DNA of 64,000 nucleotides from Opitutales bacterium (GTDB lineage Bacteria > Verrucomicrobiota > Verrucomicrobiia > Opitutales > Intestinicryptomonadaceae). The position numbers and the translations under genes were made by a program. Where the stretch lies: NCBI GenBank assembly GCA_015061945.1, contig SUVP01000003.1:248001-312000 (forward strand). Direction: 5' to 3'. Shown piece after piece: positions 26,429 through 34,306 of this stretch (within the stretch, counting starts at the first letter, position 1; the number at the start of each line of letters is the position of its first letter). The notes below the pieces were generated by a model, which made no database searches, was not told the origin of the DNA, and saw only the letters and a list, made by a program, of their open reading frames with translations.

Positions 26429-27466
26429 ATGAATTCAAGAGAGTTTTTTGATAGATTTTATGGTGCTTGGTGGGGAGCGTTTATCGGTGATGCTATGGCA
26501 ACACCTTCGCATGGGTACTCGTCCGAAAAAATGCTCGCAAACGATTATGGGCAAATATCGGGGTATCTCAAACCTCAGCCATTGCATCCAGAAAGTGTGT
26601 TGCACACCTTGCCTACTGGAGAACTCCCACCTGAATTTGATTACATCGGTAAAGATAGACGCAAGTTATGGGCGAGTCGTGGAACTCATCCGCATTGTAC
26701 GTTAGAGGCTGGCGAAAATACATTGCCACTGTTTCTCGCATTGCACCTTGCAGTCTCGATTGCGTCGTCAGGGAAGTTCGATATCGACGCATGGTTTGAA
26801 CGCTACAAAGCTGTAATGACAACCGAAGGTGTCAATCGGGACACTTTTATTCCGTCAGTACACAGACGCTATTTTGAAAACTTGGCATCGGGAAAAACTC
26901 CCGAAAAGAACGGCGTTGCTGACGCCCATATGAGCGACATCGCAATATTTATTCCGCTTATGTTCTTCACGTTTAAAAAGGACATCGGCAACAAAATGGA
27001 TATCGTGCGTGCACTCGGAAAATTCACAATCGGCGAAGGTGCATCGTCGGGGGCATTCTTCTTGTCCGAGCTACTTGCGAGAATTTTAAAAGGCGACTCG
27101 CTCGAAGACGCAATCTATAAAAATATGACTCCCGATAAACACGTTAGCCTCGCATTCCCATATCGCAGATGGATTAAAAATCGGGACGATAATCAAGCGA
27201 TTGAGTCAATTGGTCGATACGCAGCGATTGAAGAGGGCATTCCGCTCAGTTTGTATATCACGCTTAAATACGGCAACGATGTCGCCAAAGCAGTTTGCGT
27301 AAATGCCAATATTGGCGGAGAAACGACGGGCAGAGGTGCGATTATCGGTATGCTCGCAGGTGCACAGTGCGGTATTTCCCGCATCCCACGTAAGTATATC
27401 GACTCGCTAAAATATGCGTCGGAAATTCAAGGGGTCGGTGAAATGTTGTACAATTTGATTCGTTGA
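26429..27466 (+). CDS. ADP-ribosylglycohydrolase-superfamily protein with altered metal site
   Basis: The 345-residue all-helical protein opens with GAWWGAFIGDAMATPSHGY, the ADP-ribosylglycohydrolase (DraG) signature. Its late motif reads NIGGETTGRGAIIGMLAGA (Glu298, Thr299, Thr300), where canonical enzymes have GGDTDT with the Asp ligands of two Mg ions. The N-terminal TDDT motif is also not visible. Around its expected place the sequence is TLEAGENTLP. The fold call is good, but classical ADP-ribose hydrolysis is doubtful, and another N- or O-glycosidic substrate is possible. AGAAAGG gives a good ribosome-binding site before the ATG at 26429. It is monocistronic. Confidence 0.75.
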   Translation: MNSREFFDRFYGAWWGAFIGDAMATPSHGYSSEKMLANDYGQISGYLKPQPLHPESVLHTLPTGELPPEFDYIGKDRRKLWASRGTHPHCTLEAGENTLPLFLALHLAVSIASSGKFDIDAWFERYKAVMTTEGVNRDTFIPSVHRRYFENLASGKTPEKNGVADAHMSDIAIFIPLMFFTFKKDIGNKMDIVRALGKFTIGEGASSGAFFLSELLARILKGDSLEDAIYKNMTPDKHVSLAFPYRRWIKNRDDNQAIESIGRYAAIEEGIPLSLYITLKYGNDVAKAVCVNANIGGETTGRGAIIGMLAGAQCGISRIPRKYIDSLKYASEIQGVGEMLYNLIR

Positions 27467-27482
27467 TTTTCTTGAAAAAAAC

Positions 27483-27510
27483 TTGACGAAATTTTCAAAA
27501 GTCTTACGTT
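27483..27510 (+). promoter_or_regulatory. Possible promoter for the ferredoxin gene
   Basis: TTGACG at 27483 and TACGTT at 27505 are 16 bases apart. The -10 ends only 10 bases before the ATG at 27521, so the mRNA leader would be very short. Confidence 0.4.
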
Positions 27511-27520
27511 GTTTTTCATT

Positions 27521-27751
27521 ATGGCAGAAAAATCAGATAAAAACGAATTTAATGTAGCGGGCAAATTCTATGTTGACTCGCAATGCATCGGTTGCGCTCT
27601 TTGCGCATCAACAGCGGACGGTTTGTTCGCAATGAGCGACGAAGGTTGTGCTTACGTTTGCAAGCAACCAGCTGATGACGCAGAAACAGCTCTCTGCACA
27701 GAAGCTATGGAATCTTGCCCAGTTCAAGCTATCGGTGACGACGGCGAATAA
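27521..27751 (+). CDS. Single-cluster 4Fe-4S ferredoxin
   Basis: The 76-residue acidic protein has Cys22, 25 and 28 in CIGCALC and Cys66 in the final CP motif (ESCPVQAIG). This is the ligand set for one 4Fe-4S cluster, as in Thermotoga-type ferredoxins. Cys43, 47 and 59 are extra and could form a disulphide. It would carry low-potential electrons in the cytoplasm, possibly for the QueG-like proteins about 12 kb away, although nothing links them directly. I chose the ATG at 27521 over the in-frame TTG at 27509. It stands alone with its own terminator. Confidence 0.93.
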   Translation: MAEKSDKNEFNVAGKFYVDSQCIGCALCASTADGLFAMSDEGCAYVCKQPADDAETALCTEAMESCPVQAIGDDGE

Positions 27752-27773
27752 TTGAGCAACAATTCAATTTTTA

Positions 27774-27810
27774 AGGGCTAAAAGCATTACGCTTTTAGCT
27801 CTTTTCTTTT
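27774..27810 (+). terminator. Intrinsic terminator after the ferredoxin gene
   Basis: GGCTAAAAGC and GCTTTTAGCT pair over at least 9 bp around ATTAC, followed by T-rich sequence. Confidence 0.88.
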
Positions 27811-27866
27811 TTGTATCTTGCGTTTTTTTCTTGTCTGTAAATTTTGAAATTTTAGTTTTCTAAAGT

Positions 27867-28676
27867 ATGTCAAAAAAGATGAGATTATATTTTGCTGTCG
27901 TGATGTCGGCAGTGATTTTAGTTTTCGCGTACTGGAATTTTGGACGTGCTCCACGCATTGTACACAATTTTAATCAAGATTGGGAATTCCACTTGGGCGA
28001 TATAGGTGCTGGCGACTTTGCATCGTTGGAATTTGAGAAAATATCAATGCCACACGAGTTCACAAAAAATGACGTCGGGGTGTATCGCAAAGAATTTGAT
28101 GTGTCGGCATCGTGGGAAGGCAGGAGTGTTGTTCTCGATTTTTCAAAGCATTCAGGGAATGTCGATTTTTGGATTAACGGGGCAAAAGCAAATCCGAATA
28201 TGTCGAGTGGAGCAGGGTTTGAAATTGAATTGTCGCCTTATTTGCGATATGGTGAAGTCAACGCTATTGCTATGCGACTCGGTAAAGACGCAAAAGTAAA
28301 AACATCGGCTGGTATAGATGGACCTGTTTCTTTGGTTGTTAAAAATAAGCTTTCTATTGTTCGCAACGGCATAAACATTTCTGTTTCTAATGAAGATAAT
28401 TTGTCGAAGATTTTTGCGAGAGTTCGCATCATAAATAAATTGACTACACGTGAGGTTGTTAGCGTGCATTTTAAGTTGAAGGATTCTCAAGGCAACAATG
28501 TTGCAGAGCGAGAACTAAAAACTGGTATCGACGGTGGAGCTCTTGCGATGTTGTCGCTCGAAATGAAAGTTGAAAATCCGATTATTTCAACTAATCAAAC
28601 GCCCAAGCATTATACGTTGCAAGTTTCGATTACAAAAGGGCAGAAAGTTTTGGACGAGCTTTCCTCGAAATTTTAA
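27867..28676 (+). CDS. Membrane-anchored GH2-type beta-sandwich protein without catalytic domain
   Basis: The 269-residue protein has one N-terminal membrane segment (LYFAVVMSAVILVFAYWNF). It then shows the sugar-binding jelly roll that opens GH2 enzymes: FNQDWEFHLGD, ISMPHEFTKNDVGVYRKEFDV and VDFWINGAKA. A second immunoglobulin-like domain lies at about residues 165-265. In GH2 glycosidases a TIM barrel should follow, but the gene stops and a terminator comes 14 bases later. It is therefore a short protein and not an obvious recent truncation. It may bind a sugar or another envelope protein. I cannot name a function. Confidence 0.75.
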   Translation: MSKKMRLYFAVVMSAVILVFAYWNFGRAPRIVHNFNQDWEFHLGDIGAGDFASLEFEKISMPHEFTKNDVGVYRKEFDVSASWEGRSVVLDFSKHSGNVDFWINGAKANPNMSSGAGFEIELSPYLRYGEVNAIAMRLGKDAKVKTSAGIDGPVSLVVKNKLSIVRNGINISVSNEDNLSKIFARVRIINKLTTREVVSVHFKLKDSQGNNVAERELKTGIDGGALAMLSLEMKVENPIISTNQTPKHYTLQVSITKGQKVLDELSSKF

Positions 28677-28689
28677 ATTACAAAGAAAT

Positions 28690-28732
28690 AAAAAAATTGC
28701 ACATCTAAAGTTTTAGATGTGCATTTTTTTTT
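28690..28732. terminator. Bidirectional terminator
   Basis: TGCACATCTAAA and TTTAGATGTGCA form a perfect 12-bp stem with loop GT, flanked by A6 and T9. It is shared by convergent genes. Confidence 0.92.
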
Positions 28733-29402
28733 AACGTGTTGAAAAGATTCTTTTGTGTCGGGGTAGCAGTACGATTCCGCCACGCTTTTCAATTTCTTTT
28801 TCGGTTTGCATTTGAGCTTCACGTGCCAGTGCATTCATAGCTTCTAACTCTGCTTGGCGTTTTTTCAAACGTTCAATTTCAGCTTCTCTATCTTTCAAAA
28901 GTTTTTGCATTGCCAATATGCGTTGGCTCGACGACTTATCGTTAACCGAACCTTGCAAATCTTTTAATTTTTGCAAATCACTTTTTGTTTGGGCGACTGC
29001 CTTTGTGAGAACATCACGTTGTTTTGCAAGTTCAGCCGATGCTTTTTCAGCAGACAAGCGTGCGTCGGCTTCACGTTCGAGTTGTGCGTTGAGCTTATCT
29101 ACAATTTCCTTTTGAGTAAGAGCACTTGTACGTTTCGACTTCTCGAGCATTTCACGTGCGATGCGTGCTTTTTCCATATTACTTTCAGCACTCTTTTGAG
29201 CGATTCTACTCAAGCGTTCGGCTTCAGCAGTTTCGAGATTCGCTTTCTTTTCGATATCGTGAACTTTGTTTTGCACGATTTCTGTTTCGGCTTCGAGACG
29301 TATTGTTTCGGCACGTTCTTGTCCGTATTTGAAAAAGAAAACGACTGCAGTTAGTGCCAAAAGGCACATCGCAAAAATTAAACTACCTTGAAAATCTTTC
29401 AT
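28731..29402 (-). CDS. Single-pass membrane coiled-coil protein
   Basis: The 223-residue protein has one membrane helix near the N-terminus (GSLIFAMCLLALTAVVFFF) and then a nearly continuous charged coiled coil to about residue 205 (ERAETIRLEAETEIVQNKV, KASAELAKQRDVLTKAV). A short basic tail, LLPRHKRIFSTR, ends it. I do not recognise a family. It is the last gene of the pyrF-ispD-ispF operon, 12 bases after ispF. A structural role at the inner membrane is possible but is only inference. Confidence 0.75.
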   Translation of the reverse strand: MKDFQGSLIFAMCLLALTAVVFFFKYGQERAETIRLEAETEIVQNKVHDIEKKANLETAEAERLSRIAQKSAESNMEKARIAREMLEKSKRTSALTQKEIVDKLNAQLEREADARLSAEKASAELAKQRDVLTKAVAQTKSDLQKLKDLQGSVNDKSSSQRILAMQKLLKDREAEIERLKKRQAELEAMNALAREAQMQTEKEIEKRGGIVLLPRHKRIFSTR

Positions 29403-29414
29403 AATTTTTTGATT

Positions 29415-29900
29415 TTATTTTTTTGCAACAAGACAAACAGCGTGAACACCTATTCCTTCTTTAGAACCTTCCCAGCCCATTTTTTCGTTGGTTGTGGCTT
29501 TTATACCGATGTTCTCAACTGGAATACCAAGCGATTTTGAAAGTACTTCTTTCATCGCTTTGACGTGTGGAAGAATCTTTGGAGTTTCAGCGATAATCGA
29601 GCAATCTACATTTACAACTTCATAACCGAGCTTGCCGATTTCTTCAACTGCACGCTTAACTATCTCTTGCGAATTTATACCTTCGCACGAGTCATCATTT
29701 GGTGGGAAATAAAATCCGATATCGGGCAGGGCGAGCGAGCCGAGAATTGAATCGGCAAGTGCGTGGCTGAGGACATCAGCGTCGGAGTGTCCGAGTAGTC
29801 CGAGCTTTGATGGAATCTCTACTCCACCGATAATACATTTGCGACCTTCCACGAGTCTGTGGACATCGTAGCCATGTCCTATTCTGAAATTGCAATTCAT
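29415..29900 (-). CDS. ispF: 2-C-methyl-D-erythritol 2,4-cyclodiphosphate synthase
   Basis: The 161-residue protein has the zinc site in RIGHGYDVHRL (Asp12, His14), the signature GLLGHSDADVLSHALADSI, the FYFPP loop, and IGIKATTNEKMGWEGSKEG near the end. It converts CDP-ME 2-phosphate to the cyclodiphosphate in the MEP isoprenoid pathway and usually forms trimers. Its start overlaps the ispD stop by 4 bases, so translation is coupled. With ispD next to it and ispE about 1.5 kb away on the other strand, three consecutive MEP steps lie together. Confidence 0.96.
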   Translation of the reverse strand: MNCNFRIGHGYDVHRLVEGRKCIIGGVEIPSKLGLLGHSDADVLSHALADSILGSLALPDIGFYFPPNDDSCEGINSQEIVKRAVEEIGKLGYEVVNVDCSIIAETPKILPHVKAMKEVLSKSLGIPVENIGIKATTNEKMGWEGSKEGIGVHAVCLVAKK

Positions 29901-30652
29901 TTTATACCTTTCGAGTTTAAAAATTCAATGTAAGCGATATCTTGTGGGACTGTTATTTTTGGGTTGGGATAGATGTTTTCAACTATCGAAACTTTTTTTC
30001 CAAAAGCTGTGTATGCAGCGACATCGTCTGTGATTTTCAGCTTATTTTTTTTGACGAATTTGTATGCTGAAAGAATCTCCGAGGCTTTGAAAACTTGTGG
30101 CGTTTGCATTGCCCAAAGACGTGAGCGATCGAGGTCGTCGAGCTTGACATTTTCAGTCTTTTTATTTGCAGGAATGCGTTTGATTGTATCGACAACTTTC
30201 GATGCAAGAACCGATGCTCCGTCGCGTTGAGCCGATACAGAAAGCAACACAATATTTTCTGCTCCGACAAGTGGACGAGCTCCGTCGTGGATAAATGCCA
30301 AGCCATCGGAGTCGGAAACTTCAGAGAGACCGTTCAGAACGCTGTCTTGGCGTTCAGCTCCACCGTTGGCAAATTTTATCGAGATATGTTTTGAAACGTT
30401 GGGGAAGTATTCTTTAAGTGCCGAGCGAATTGCCTTTTTTTGTGCATTGTCTCTGCAAACAAAAACAGCTTCTGCAACTTGTCCGCTTTCGAGAAACGCT
30501 TTGAACGAGTGCATAATCACAGGCAACCCCAAAAGTTCTTCGAGAACTTTGTCTTTCACAACACCACGCATTCTCGATCCACTTCCGCCAGCGAGCAAAA
30601 TTGCCGAATTCTTCGGAGTTTGCTTTTTATTTTTTGTCGGAGATTTTTTCAT
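29897..30652 (-). CDS. ispD: 2-C-methyl-D-erythritol 4-phosphate cytidylyltransferase
   Basis: About 251 residues. The nucleotide-binding start is AILLAGGSGSRMRG, followed by KVLEELLGLPVIMHS. FIHDGARPLV and the late segment LWAMQTPQVFK and DDVAAYTAFGKKV are typical. It couples MEP with CTP to give CDP-ME. A long in-frame extension upstream would run into pyrF, so I use the ATG at 30652, which follows the pyrF stop by one base. The start is rich in Lys (MKKSPTKNKKQ). Order in the operon: pyrF, ispD, ispF, coiled-coil protein. Confidence 0.94.
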   Translation of the reverse strand: MKKSPTKNKKQTPKNSAILLAGGSGSRMRGVVKDKVLEELLGLPVIMHSFKAFLESGQVAEAVFVCRDNAQKKAIRSALKEYFPNVSKHISIKFANGGAERQDSVLNGLSEVSDSDGLAFIHDGARPLVGAENIVLLSVSAQRDGASVLASKVVDTIKRIPANKKTENVKLDDLDRSRLWAMQTPQVFKASEILSAYKFVKKNKLKITDDVAAYTAFGKKVSIVENIYPNPKITVPQDIAYIEFLNSKGIK

Positions 30653-30653
30653 C

Positions 30654-31352
30654 TTATTTAAGTTCGTCGATAATTGCTCGTGCCGCTTCTGCTGGATTTT
30701 CAGCCTTGAGAATTGGGCGACCCACAACGATATAGCTCGAGCCAATTTCAGATGCGAGGGCAGGTGTCATAATACGCTTTTGTTCGTTTGCGTCGCTACC
30801 AGCTGGGCGAATTCCTGGTGTAACAAGCTTTACATCGTCGGGAAGAATTTTTCGCAATGCCTCGATTTCAAGAGGAGAGCAAACAAGACCTTTCATTCCG
30901 CAATCAACAGCAAGCTTTGCGAGATGTTCAACTTGTTTTGCAGGAGGGAGCGATACGCCAGTTTCAGCGAGTCCGTCCTCGTTGAACGATGTGAGAACTG
31001 TAACGCCCAACAAGAGCAAGTCGGGATTTGTTTCTTTTGCGGCATCGAGTGCGAACTTCATCATTTCGCGACCACCGCTTGTATGGATTGTAAGCATCGA
31101 AATCGGCAAGCCCTTCAAGCTTTTAATTGCTGATGCGACTGTGTTCGGGATATCGTAGAGCTTTAAATCGAGAAAGATTTTAAAGCCCATATCGGCAACT
31201 TCGCGTACAAAATCGGATCCGTATGCGAGATACATCTGCAATCCAATCTTTACCCATTCTAAGTTTCCTCGCAACTTTGTGAGCATATCCAACGCCGACT
31301 CTCTGTTTGGGAGGTCGAGTGCGAGCATCAATTTGCAATCGTGTTTTGACAT
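30654..31352 (-). CDS. pyrF: Orotidine 5'-phosphate decarboxylase
   Basis: The 232-residue TIM barrel has LMLALDLP at the start, the catalytic stretch FLDLKLYDIPNTV with Asp62, Lys64 and Asp67, and phosphate-binding segments VTPGIRP and YIVVGRPI. It makes UMP from OMP, the last step of pyrimidine synthesis. It is the first gene of the minus-strand operon and diverges from ispE over 47 bases, which must hold both promoters. Confidence 0.96.
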   Translation of the reverse strand: MSKHDCKLMLALDLPNRESALDMLTKLRGNLEWVKIGLQMYLAYGSDFVREVADMGFKIFLDLKLYDIPNTVASAIKSLKGLPISMLTIHTSGGREMMKFALDAAKETNPDLLLLGVTVLTSFNEDGLAETGVSLPPAKQVEHLAKLAVDCGMKGLVCSPLEIEALRKILPDDVKLVTPGIRPAGSDANEQKRIMTPALASEIGSSYIVVGRPILKAENPAEAARAIIDELK

Positions 31353-31399
31353 ATTGACGCGTTTATGGCATACTACTTTAAATTTTTCAAATATTTAAT

Positions 31400-32281
31400 A
31401 TGAAAGTACAAAAGTTTTCTCCAGCAAAAGTAAACCTTATGCTCGCAATAACAGGTGTTCGCGAGGATGGTTTTCACAACTTGGTAAGCATCGTAAGCCC
31501 AGTAAAATTCGGCGATGAGCTGACTGTCGAACTTCTCGAAGGTGCGTCAAAAGACGAGCTAAAATGCAATATGGAGGGCGTCCCTTGCGATGAGTCGAAT
31601 TTGGTGGTAAAAGGTGCTATCCTTTTCCGAAAGGCGATTGGAAAGGATTGTTATTTCAAATTTGACTTGGTGAAAAAAGTTCCACATGGTGCTGGTCTTG
31701 GCGGTGGAAGCTCGAACGGAGCAGTCGCATTAAAGGCGATGAACGAGCTTTGTGGGAATCCGCTTACGATGAAGCAACTCGAGGATATTGCGTCGGAGCT
31801 GGGTAGCGATTGTCCTTTGTTTCTTTCCGAAACGCCAGTTGTTATGCGTGGTCGTGGCGAGCTTGTCTATCCACTTTTTGGCGATGCGCAAGATTACATT
31901 TCTCGACTGAAACTATTTTTGTTTAAGCCCGAATTTTCGATAAATACAGGTTGGGCATATTCACAAATGAAAGCAAATCCGTCGGATTATATCGACGCTG
32001 ACGAAGCAGAGTCGTTAATTTCTGTATGGCTTGAAAACCCCAGTATTACTGGACTTCCACTTGTTAATAATATGCAGATTGAAGCATTTAAAAAATATCC
32101 AGCTCTTGAACTCGCAGTGGAAAGCGTGAGAGAAAAATTCCAAATTCCCGCAATGATGAGTGGATCGGGAAGTGCATGTTTTGCAATTGTAAATAATTTA
32201 ACTGACGACCAAATCGATGAGCTTGAAGCTCACATAAAATCGATGTTGGGCGATTCTTGTTTCACAGCCAGAGCATACTAA
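31400..32281 (+). CDS. ispE: 4-diphosphocytidyl-2-C-methyl-D-erythritol kinase
   Basis: The 293-residue GHMP kinase has catalytic Lys10 in FSPAKVNLML, the ATP loop VPHGAGLGGGSSNGA near 94-108, Asp137 in ELGSDCPLF, and the GHMP C-terminal motif MMSGSGSACFA. It phosphorylates CDP-ME at the 2-hydroxyl, the step between IspD and IspF. A nitrilase-like gene follows after 1 base, suggesting co-transcription, though that protein has a signal peptide and no obvious pathway link. Confidence 0.95.
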   Translation: MKVQKFSPAKVNLMLAITGVREDGFHNLVSIVSPVKFGDELTVELLEGASKDELKCNMEGVPCDESNLVVKGAILFRKAIGKDCYFKFDLVKKVPHGAGLGGGSSNGAVALKAMNELCGNPLTMKQLEDIASELGSDCPLFLSETPVVMRGRGELVYPLFGDAQDYISRLKLFLFKPEFSINTGWAYSQMKANPSDYIDADEAESLISVWLENPSITGLPLVNNMQIEAFKKYPALELAVESVREKFQIPAMMSGSGSACFAIVNNLTDDQIDELEAHIKSMLGDSCFTARAY

Positions 32282-32282
32282 T

Positions 32283-33332
32283 ATGAGATTACTTGCTTTA
32301 ATATTTTCAATTATTGTCTTTTCGGTTTTTTCTTATGCAAAACCACTCGAGCCAGTTGTTGTTAAGAAAAATGTCGATGTTGTAAAACGTCAAATACGCG
32401 TTGCTGTGTTGGGTTTCCCGATGTTGTCGAGAGTTCCTCCAAAGAATTTTTCGACCGACAAAATGATAGCATATTTGAAAAGCAAAATGGACGTTGTTGT
32501 TGCCGATAAGCCCGACATTATCGTAACTCCAGAGCATGCTGACGATTACGCATGGCTTCCACTCGATCAAAAACTTCAGTGGATGAATCAACGTGGCGAA
32601 ATCATTTATAATTTTATGCGCGATTACGCAAAAAAACATCGTTGTTATATTGTGTTTGCGACATATCGTTATAGAGGTGATGTCGGTAAAAATAGTTGGT
32701 CGAACTGTGCAATTCTTATCGACCGCGATGGCGATTGCGTGGGTGTTTACGACAAAAATTATCTTACAATAGGCGAAATGGAAAACGGACTTATTCCAGG
32801 CAAAGACGCTGTTGTCGTAGATACCGACTTTGGTAGAGTAGGAATGGTCATTTGTTTTGACCTGAATTTTTGGGACTTGATGAAACGCTATGCCGATTTA
32901 AAGCCAGATATTTTAACGTTTAGTTCGTTCTATCACGGCGCTTATATGCAAAATACTTGGGCGCATCGTTGCGAAAGTTATTTGCTTGGTGCAACTATCG
33001 GAAATACGATTGACAAAAATGTTGTTGGTCCAGCAGGCGAAGTTCTCGCACGCGAACATAGTGGACTTAACTGGATTTCAATCGACATCAATACAAATTT
33101 CAAAGTTTTGCACTGGGATAATAATCGCGAAAAAATTATGGAAGCAAAGAAGAAATATGGACGCGTTCTCGATGTTCATACGCCAAATGAGTGTGGGCTT
33201 TTGCCAGTTTTTTCAAACGATCCTAAAATTCCAATCGAAAAAATTTTGAAAGAATTTGAAATAGAAAGTTGGTCGGAGTATTACCAACGCAGTGTGAAAA
33301 TGCGTTCCGACATTTTGAAGAAAATCAATTAA
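32283..33332 (+). CDS. Exported carbon-nitrogen hydrolase (nitrilase superfamily)
   Basis: The 349-residue protein starts with a signal peptide (MRLLALIFSIIVFSVFSYA). It shows the nitrilase triad: Glu84 in VTPEHADDY, Lys158 in VYDKNYL and Cys191 in MVICFDLNF. These enzymes hydrolyse amides or nitriles through a cysteine thioester. An exported form is less common than the cytoplasmic ones and suggests an amide released outside the inner membrane, perhaps from an N-acyl sugar or peptide. It sits 1 base after ispE. Its 3' end overlaps the convergent patatin gene by 4 bases, with no terminator between. Confidence 0.85.
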   Translation: MRLLALIFSIIVFSVFSYAKPLEPVVVKKNVDVVKRQIRVAVLGFPMLSRVPPKNFSTDKMIAYLKSKMDVVVADKPDIIVTPEHADDYAWLPLDQKLQWMNQRGEIIYNFMRDYAKKHRCYIVFATYRYRGDVGKNSWSNCAILIDRDGDCVGVYDKNYLTIGEMENGLIPGKDAVVVDTDFGRVGMVICFDLNFWDLMKRYADLKPDILTFSSFYHGAYMQNTWAHRCESYLLGATIGNTIDKNVVGPAGEVLAREHSGLNWISIDINTNFKVLHWDNNREKIMEAKKKYGRVLDVHTPNECGLLPVFSNDPKIPIEKILKEFEIESWSEYYQRSVKMRSDILKKIN

Positions 33333-34171
33333 GCAAAATATTTTTCGATTACTTGTTTTGCACACTTATAGCCCTCGTCATAGAGGGCTGTTAGTTTTTC
33401 TGGATTGCTTTCGAGTCGGCTTACTGTCAGGGGATTTTGGGGACGGATAATTATTGTGTCGCCGTTGCGTTCGCATTGTTCGGCAAAGGTGAGTGAGTCG
33501 TTATAATTTTCGTGTGCGTGTTTTAATGCCTCTATTAATTTTGGATATTTTCTATACAAAATTTTTGCCAAAAAATTATACATCGAACTTTTTTTGTATC
33601 CGACATTTCTCGTTAGAACAACGATGTTCTTCTTGTATCCGTCGGCTATTGCACGTCGAATCGGGATAGGGTCTCCAATTCCGCCGTCGAGGTATGGTAC
33701 GCCTTCAAAATGTGTTATCGGCGAAACGTACGGCAATGAACACGATGCTTTGCACGACATCAAAACTGCGTCAGGCGTTTGAGGTTTTACAAAATATTGA
33801 GCTTTGCCGGTCAGACAATTTGTTGCAACAACTGTCATTTGTCCACCTTGCATATATGTATCAAAATCGAATGGATAAATTTTTAAGGGTAAGTCGCCAA
33901 AAAGAAATTTGTAATCCATTATGCAACCTTGCGTGAACATATATTTTAGCCCAATATAATTGTGATGTTCAAATGCACCAATGTTGCAATATTTCGCACG
34001 TCCACGTTGCTTGGCTGTATATGATAATCCGTTTGAGCTTCCTGCCGAAACGCCAATCGTGTAGGGAAAATATAGGTTGTTATCCATAAAGCAATCGAGT
34101 ACGCCCGATGTGAAAACACCACGCATACCACCACCCTCAAGCACAAGCCCTATATTTGAAATATCTTTCAT
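33329..34171 (-). CDS. Patatin-like phospholipase
   Basis: The 280-residue protein has the oxyanion loop GLVLEGGGMRGVFTSGVLD, nucleophile Ser42 in GVSAGSSNG, and the dyad Asp162 in LDGGIGDP. This is a complete Ser-Asp patatin active site of the bacterial YjeY/RssA-like cytoplasmic type without a signal peptide. It would hydrolyse acyl esters of lipids. The substrate is unknown. It diverges from the GH42-like gene and overlaps the nitrilase-like gene tail-to-tail. Confidence 0.88.
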   Translation of the reverse strand: MKDISNIGLVLEGGGMRGVFTSGVLDCFMDNNLYFPYTIGVSAGSSNGLSYTAKQRGRAKYCNIGAFEHHNYIGLKYMFTQGCIMDYKFLFGDLPLKIYPFDFDTYMQGGQMTVVATNCLTGKAQYFVKPQTPDAVLMSCKASCSLPYVSPITHFEGVPYLDGGIGDPIPIRRAIADGYKKNIVVLTRNVGYKKSSMYNFLAKILYRKYPKLIEALKHAHENYNDSLTFAEQCERNGDTIIIRPQNPLTVSRLESNPEKLTALYDEGYKCAKQVIEKYFA

Positions 34172-34306
34172 TTTGATAAAAATGTATTTTCTTAAATTAA
34201 CTTTATTTTTTCAACAACATAAATTGTTTCCAAGGAAAAACAAAATAGTCAAAAAAAATCCAAAAAAATATTGCAATGCAGTTGGTAAATATTTAACGAT
34301 TTAGTC

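Noticed and set aside
27867-28676. GH2-like gene as a frameshifted pseudogene
   Set aside because: No barrel sequence follows in any frame, and a terminator begins 14 bases after the stop.
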